Source: an uncultured Clostridia bacterium (GTDB taxonomy: Bacteria; Bacillota_A; Clostridia; Christensenellales; Aristaeellaceae). Taken from it: a DNA stretch of 8,882 nt. Made by a program: the position numbers and the translations under genes. Positions within the stretch are counted from its first letter, which is position 1. Each line of letters begins with the position of its first letter. Below are positions 6,803 through 8,882 of this stretch, in pieces. Under the pieces are notes generated by a model. That model saw only the letters and a program-made list of their open reading frames with translations. It was not told where the DNA came from and did not search any database. The stretch lies in contig CAMVBO010000048.1 of assembly GCA_947165745.1 (NCBI GenBank), forward strand, positions 1 to 8,882. Reading direction: 5' to 3'.

Positions 6803-8065
6803 ATGAACACCATACTTTTGATCGCGGAAGATCCTTCGATCGTCGAATACTTCTCCGAGGTGCTCTCGCCATGCTTTAACCTGCGGTGCGCCGGCACCGA
6901 GGAAGAGGGGCTGCGCGCCTTCAACGGGGACAGCCAGGGGGTGGTGGCCGTGCTGATCGAACTGGCCCTGGCCCGCAGGAGCCGCTTCGCCTTCGGCGAG
7001 AAGTTCAGCCCGTCCTCCTCCTTTTCAACGGTCCCGCTGATCGCCATCTCCGCCGCGCTGCCCGCCACCGAGGACATGGGCTGCATCGAGCACGGCTTTT
7101 ACGACCTGATCACCGCCTACGCGCCGCCGCAGTTGATTCATAAGCGCATCAACAACGCCATACGCGCCAGCGATTCCCTGTCCCTCTCCCAGCTGGAAAA
7201 GATGCTCAAGCAGCTGCCCGCCTGCATCTTTTTGAAGGACACGGAATGCCGATATGTGTTCTCTACCCAGTACTGGCACCACATCAACACCGGCGACGAC
7301 CCGGATTGGACCATCCGGGGCAAGACGGACCTGGACATCCGCAAGGACCGGGACAACGCCCTGAAGGCCATGGCGGCCGACCGCCGCATACTGGAGACGG
7401 GCGAGGGCACCGAATACATCATCGAGGAAAACGAGGACGGCATTCTGGACTACCTCCAGCTGATCAAGCGTCCCGTGTACGACGATGACGGCAAGGTCAG
7501 CGGCATCATCGCGCTGATCAACAACATCACAGACTATCAACTTTTGAAGATAGAGCTGGAAAAGCGGGCCAAAACCGACGCGCTGACCGGCCTGCTGAAC
7601 AAACACGCCGCCCAGGACCTGGTGCGGATGATGCTGCCCGCGGCTCACAAGAAGGACGAGCGCTGCGCGCTGCTGATGATTGACATCGACCTGTTCAAGC
7701 AGGTGAACGACAAGTTCGGCCACGCCGAGGGCGATCGGGTATTGGCGGAGGTCGGGCGGATCATCACCAACAGCTGCCGCGCCCTGGATGTGGCGGGCAG
7801 GATCGGCGGTGATGAATTCATGGTCTTTATGCGCGGCATCGACGCCCCGGAAAACGCCGTTCAGCTGGGCAATCGGCTGTCCGACCTGGTGAAGCGCGCG
7901 TTCCAGGACGACAAGCTGGAGGGACGGGTCTCCCTGTCCATCGGCGCGGCGGTGTTCCCCGAGCACGGCAAGGATTTCGACGCGCTCTTCCAATCCGCCG
8001 ACGCCGCGCTGTACTACGCCAAGAAACACGGCCGGGACGCCGTGAAGCTGTGCGCCGGGGATTGA
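6803..8065 (+). CDS. Diguanylate cyclase with pseudo-receiver, PAS and GGDEF domains
   Basis: About 420 residues, cytoplasmic, no membrane helix. I prefer ATG 6803, which is 8 nt from AGAGG; ATG 6797, two codons earlier, is only 2 nt from it. Residues 1-125 fold-match a receiver but are degenerate: the phosphoacceptor position in AVLIELAL is Glu53 rather than Asp, Ser83 replaces Thr, and the conserved Lys is Ala105. A PAS domain follows (about 129-245; LPACIFLKD to IIALINNITDYQ), then a GGDEF domain (about 255-418) with metal-binding Asp294, an intact GGDEF at 335-339 and an I-site RALD at 326-329 exactly five residues before it. It should convert two GTP to c-di-GMP with product inhibition. 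It is transcribed divergently from an operon holding a c-di-GMP phosphodiesterase, so the two probably set one local c-di-GMP pool. Confidence 0.93.
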   Translation: MNTILLIAEDPSIVEYFSEVLSPCFNLRCAGTEEEGLRAFNGDSQGVVAVLIELALARRSRFAFGEKFSPSSSFSTVPLIAISAALPATEDMGCIEHGFYDLITAYAPPQLIHKRINNAIRASDSLSLSQLEKMLKQLPACIFLKDTECRYVFSTQYWHHINTGDDPDWTIRGKTDLDIRKDRDNALKAMAADRRILETGEGTEYIIEENEDGILDYLQLIKRPVYDDDGKVSGIIALINNITDYQLLKIELEKRAKTDALTGLLNKHAAQDLVRMMLPAAHKKDERCALLMIDIDLFKQVNDKFGHAEGDRVLAEVGRIITNSCRALDVAGRIGGDEFMVFMRGIDAPENAVQLGNRLSDLVKRAFQDDKLEGRVSLSIGAAVFPEHGKDFDALFQSADAALYYAKKHGRDAVKLCAGD

Positions 8066-8073
8066 TGAAACGC

Positions 8074-8189
8074 AAAAAGCGCCCCACAGTTCAGACGGGC
8101 ATTGATTCATTCAAGCGTTGGATGGCGGAAAATATACCGCGAATCCTGTGCGGGAATGATTCGGCGTCTGCCTGAACTGTGGGGCACTT
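8074..8189 (-). terminator. Possible terminator of the branching-enzyme transcript
   Basis: Read on the minus strand, the GC-rich arm CTGAACTGTGGGGC is followed by GC and then TTTTT (8078-8074), as in an intrinsic terminator. The 77-nt separation of the arms is far longer than a normal terminator loop, so this is tentative. On the plus strand the right arm has no T-run. Confidence 0.3.
8077..8189. repeat. 113-bp inverted-repeat element after the cyclase gene
   Basis: GCCCCACAGTTCAG (8081-8094) recurs as its exact reverse complement at 8172-8185. Allowing one mismatch, the arms extend to 8077-8094 and 8172-8189. The 77-nt interior has further pairings, GCGG/CCGC at 8125-8140 and GAATC/GATTC at 8141-8162, so it could form a branched RNA or a cruciform. 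It has no credible reading frame. It may be a small non-autonomous mobile element, a structured RNA, or a 3'-end element between the two convergent genes. Confidence 0.7.
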
Positions 8190-8219
8190 CTGTCTATGCC
8201 GCGGAGCCAGTTTTATACC

Positions 8220-8381
8220 AGAGTGTGTTTCTAAAGTCCGGGATGTGCAGTTTCGAGCGTATCAGGCTGCATTTCAAGGCGATTTTCCGAAGGCTTACTG
8301 GTTGCAAGTCGAGGAAAAGCAACACAGAAATGCAGCCTTAGACGCCGAAAATGCATGTTCAGGATTTTAGAAACACACTCT
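8220..8381. repeat. 162-bp long palindromic (MITE-like) element
   Basis: The ends are 20-bp inverted repeats with one mismatch (8220-8239, AGAGTGTGTTTCTAAAGTCC, against 8362-8381). The pairing continues inward: 8220-8275 against 8327-8381 matches at about 47 of 56 positions with one gap, and GATTTTCC/GGAAAAGC pair in the centre. Its GC content is about 46% by my count, well below the flanking genes. It ends 4 bp from the branching-enzyme stop codon and encodes no plausible protein. I see no clear target-site duplication. The features fit a miniature inverted-repeat transposable element. A transcript from either strand would form a long hairpin. Confidence 0.75.
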
Positions 8382-8385
8382 AGTA

Positions 8386-8882
8386 CTACCACTCCACCTT
8401 CTGCAGCGCCACGCCGCAGCGGCAGGGCAGATACAGTTTGATGCCGTAGCCGAACTCGGTGTCCTGGGCGTGGTAGATGAAGTCCATGTCGGTGCGGCTT
8501 TGGCCGCCGAAGGGCCAGTCGTCGGTGGACAGCACCACCCGATAGCCGCCGGCGCCGGTGACGCGGCAGTTGACGAACACGTTTTCCTGGCTCCAGGTGG
8601 GATGCAGGTTGAAGGCGTACAACAGCCCACCCCTGGCAAAGATCAACAGCTTGCGCTCGTTGTCGATCCACAGGCTCTCGGCGGGGCCGGAGCAGTGCAC
8701 CTTGCGGGTGTTCATCAGGTATGTCATTGCCCGGTCAAAGGCGGCCAGCCAGTCGAACTTCATGTCCCAGTTCTGCACCAGCGACCACTGGCGGCGGGCG
8801 TAGTGATAGCTCCAGTTGTTGCCCTCCCGGGGGAAGTCGATCCACTCGGGATGGCCGAACTCGTTGCCCATGAAGTTGAGGT
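8386..8882 (-). CDS. glgB: 1,4-alpha-glucan branching enzyme, C-terminal part (5' end outside window)
   Basis: 165 codons are visible, ending at TAG 8386. The stretch LNFMGNEFGHPEW followed by DFPREGNNWSYHYARRQW is the conserved end of the GH13 catalytic barrel of branching enzymes. It resembles the eukaryotic GBE1-like type that also occurs in some bacteria. The rest is the C-terminal beta-sandwich (ALLYAF-like GLLYAFNLHP, then YRVVLSTDDWPFGG and GVALQKVEW). Family members are usually 600-750 residues, so about three quarters, including the catalytic Asp/Glu residues, lies to the right of the window. The enzyme makes alpha-1,6 branches in glycogen. The C-terminus looks natural, not cut by the adjacent palindromic element. 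It converges on the cyclase gene and has no evident functional link to the signalling genes. Confidence 0.93.
   Translation of the reverse strand, partial: LNFMGNEFGHPEWIDFPREGNNWSYHYARRQWSLVQNWDMKFDWLAAFDRAMTYLMNTRKVHCSGPAESLWIDNERKLLIFARGGLLYAFNLHPTWSQENVFVNCRVTGAGGYRVVLSTDDWPFGGQSRTDMDFIYHAQDTEFGYGIKLYLPCRCGVALQKVEW

Noticed and set aside
8102..8341. Small plus-strand frames in the region after the cyclase
   Set aside because: They run through the two inverted-repeat elements, lack a good ribosome site and resemble no protein; the repeats explain the sequence.
8066..8400. CRISPR array
   Set aside because: The repeats here are inverted pairs, not regularly spaced direct repeats, and no cas gene is present.
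8386..8882. Branching enzyme truncated by the palindromic element
   Set aside because: The protein ends in a normal family C-terminus before the element begins, so the gene is cut only by the window edge.

Overview
The window suggests a GC-rich anaerobic firmicute, probably a Clostridia-type bacterium. This is an inference from strong AGGAGG-type ribosome binding sites, consensus sigma-A promoters, the hybrid-kinase and c-di-GMP gene repertoire, and a eukaryote-like GH13 glycogen branching enzyme. No 16S gene or other marker is present, so the lineage stays open.

Layout. Positions 1-6486 hold four minus-strand genes in one tight transcription unit, read from right to left. They are a three-TM hybrid histidine kinase (4969-6486), a REC/degenerate GGDEF/EAL response regulator predicted to degrade c-di-GMP (3263-4963), a stand-alone HPt phosphotransfer protein (2895-3263), and a very large protein that runs off the left edge (1-2853). 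The last one joins a complete amino-acid-permease-like (APC superfamily) transporter to a histidine kinase and a receiver. Gaps are 5 nt, a 1-nt overlap and 41 nt. A well-formed promoter (TTGCGC, 17 nt, TGG-TATATT) lies upstream, with a perfect 16-bp palindrome just past the predicted transcription start.

Positions 6487-6802 form a divergent regulatory region. A near-consensus plus-strand promoter (TTGACG, 17 nt, TATAAT) drives, through a roughly 120-nt GC-rich leader that can fold, a diguanylate cyclase (6803-8065). That enzyme has a pseudo-receiver, a PAS domain and an intact GGDEF and I-site. After it, 8066-8385 contains two adjacent inverted-repeat elements (113 bp and 162 bp) and no convincing gene. 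The right edge (8386-8882) is the C-terminus of a convergent glycogen branching enzyme.

How the genes may work together (inference): two hybrid kinases, one apparently sensing through a transporter fold, would pass phosphate by way of the HPt protein to the EAL regulator and so control c-di-GMP breakdown. The divergent cyclase makes the same second messenger. The window would then be a self-contained make-and-break c-di-GMP module tied to nutrient (possibly amino acid) transport. The permease-kinase fusion is the most unusual item here.
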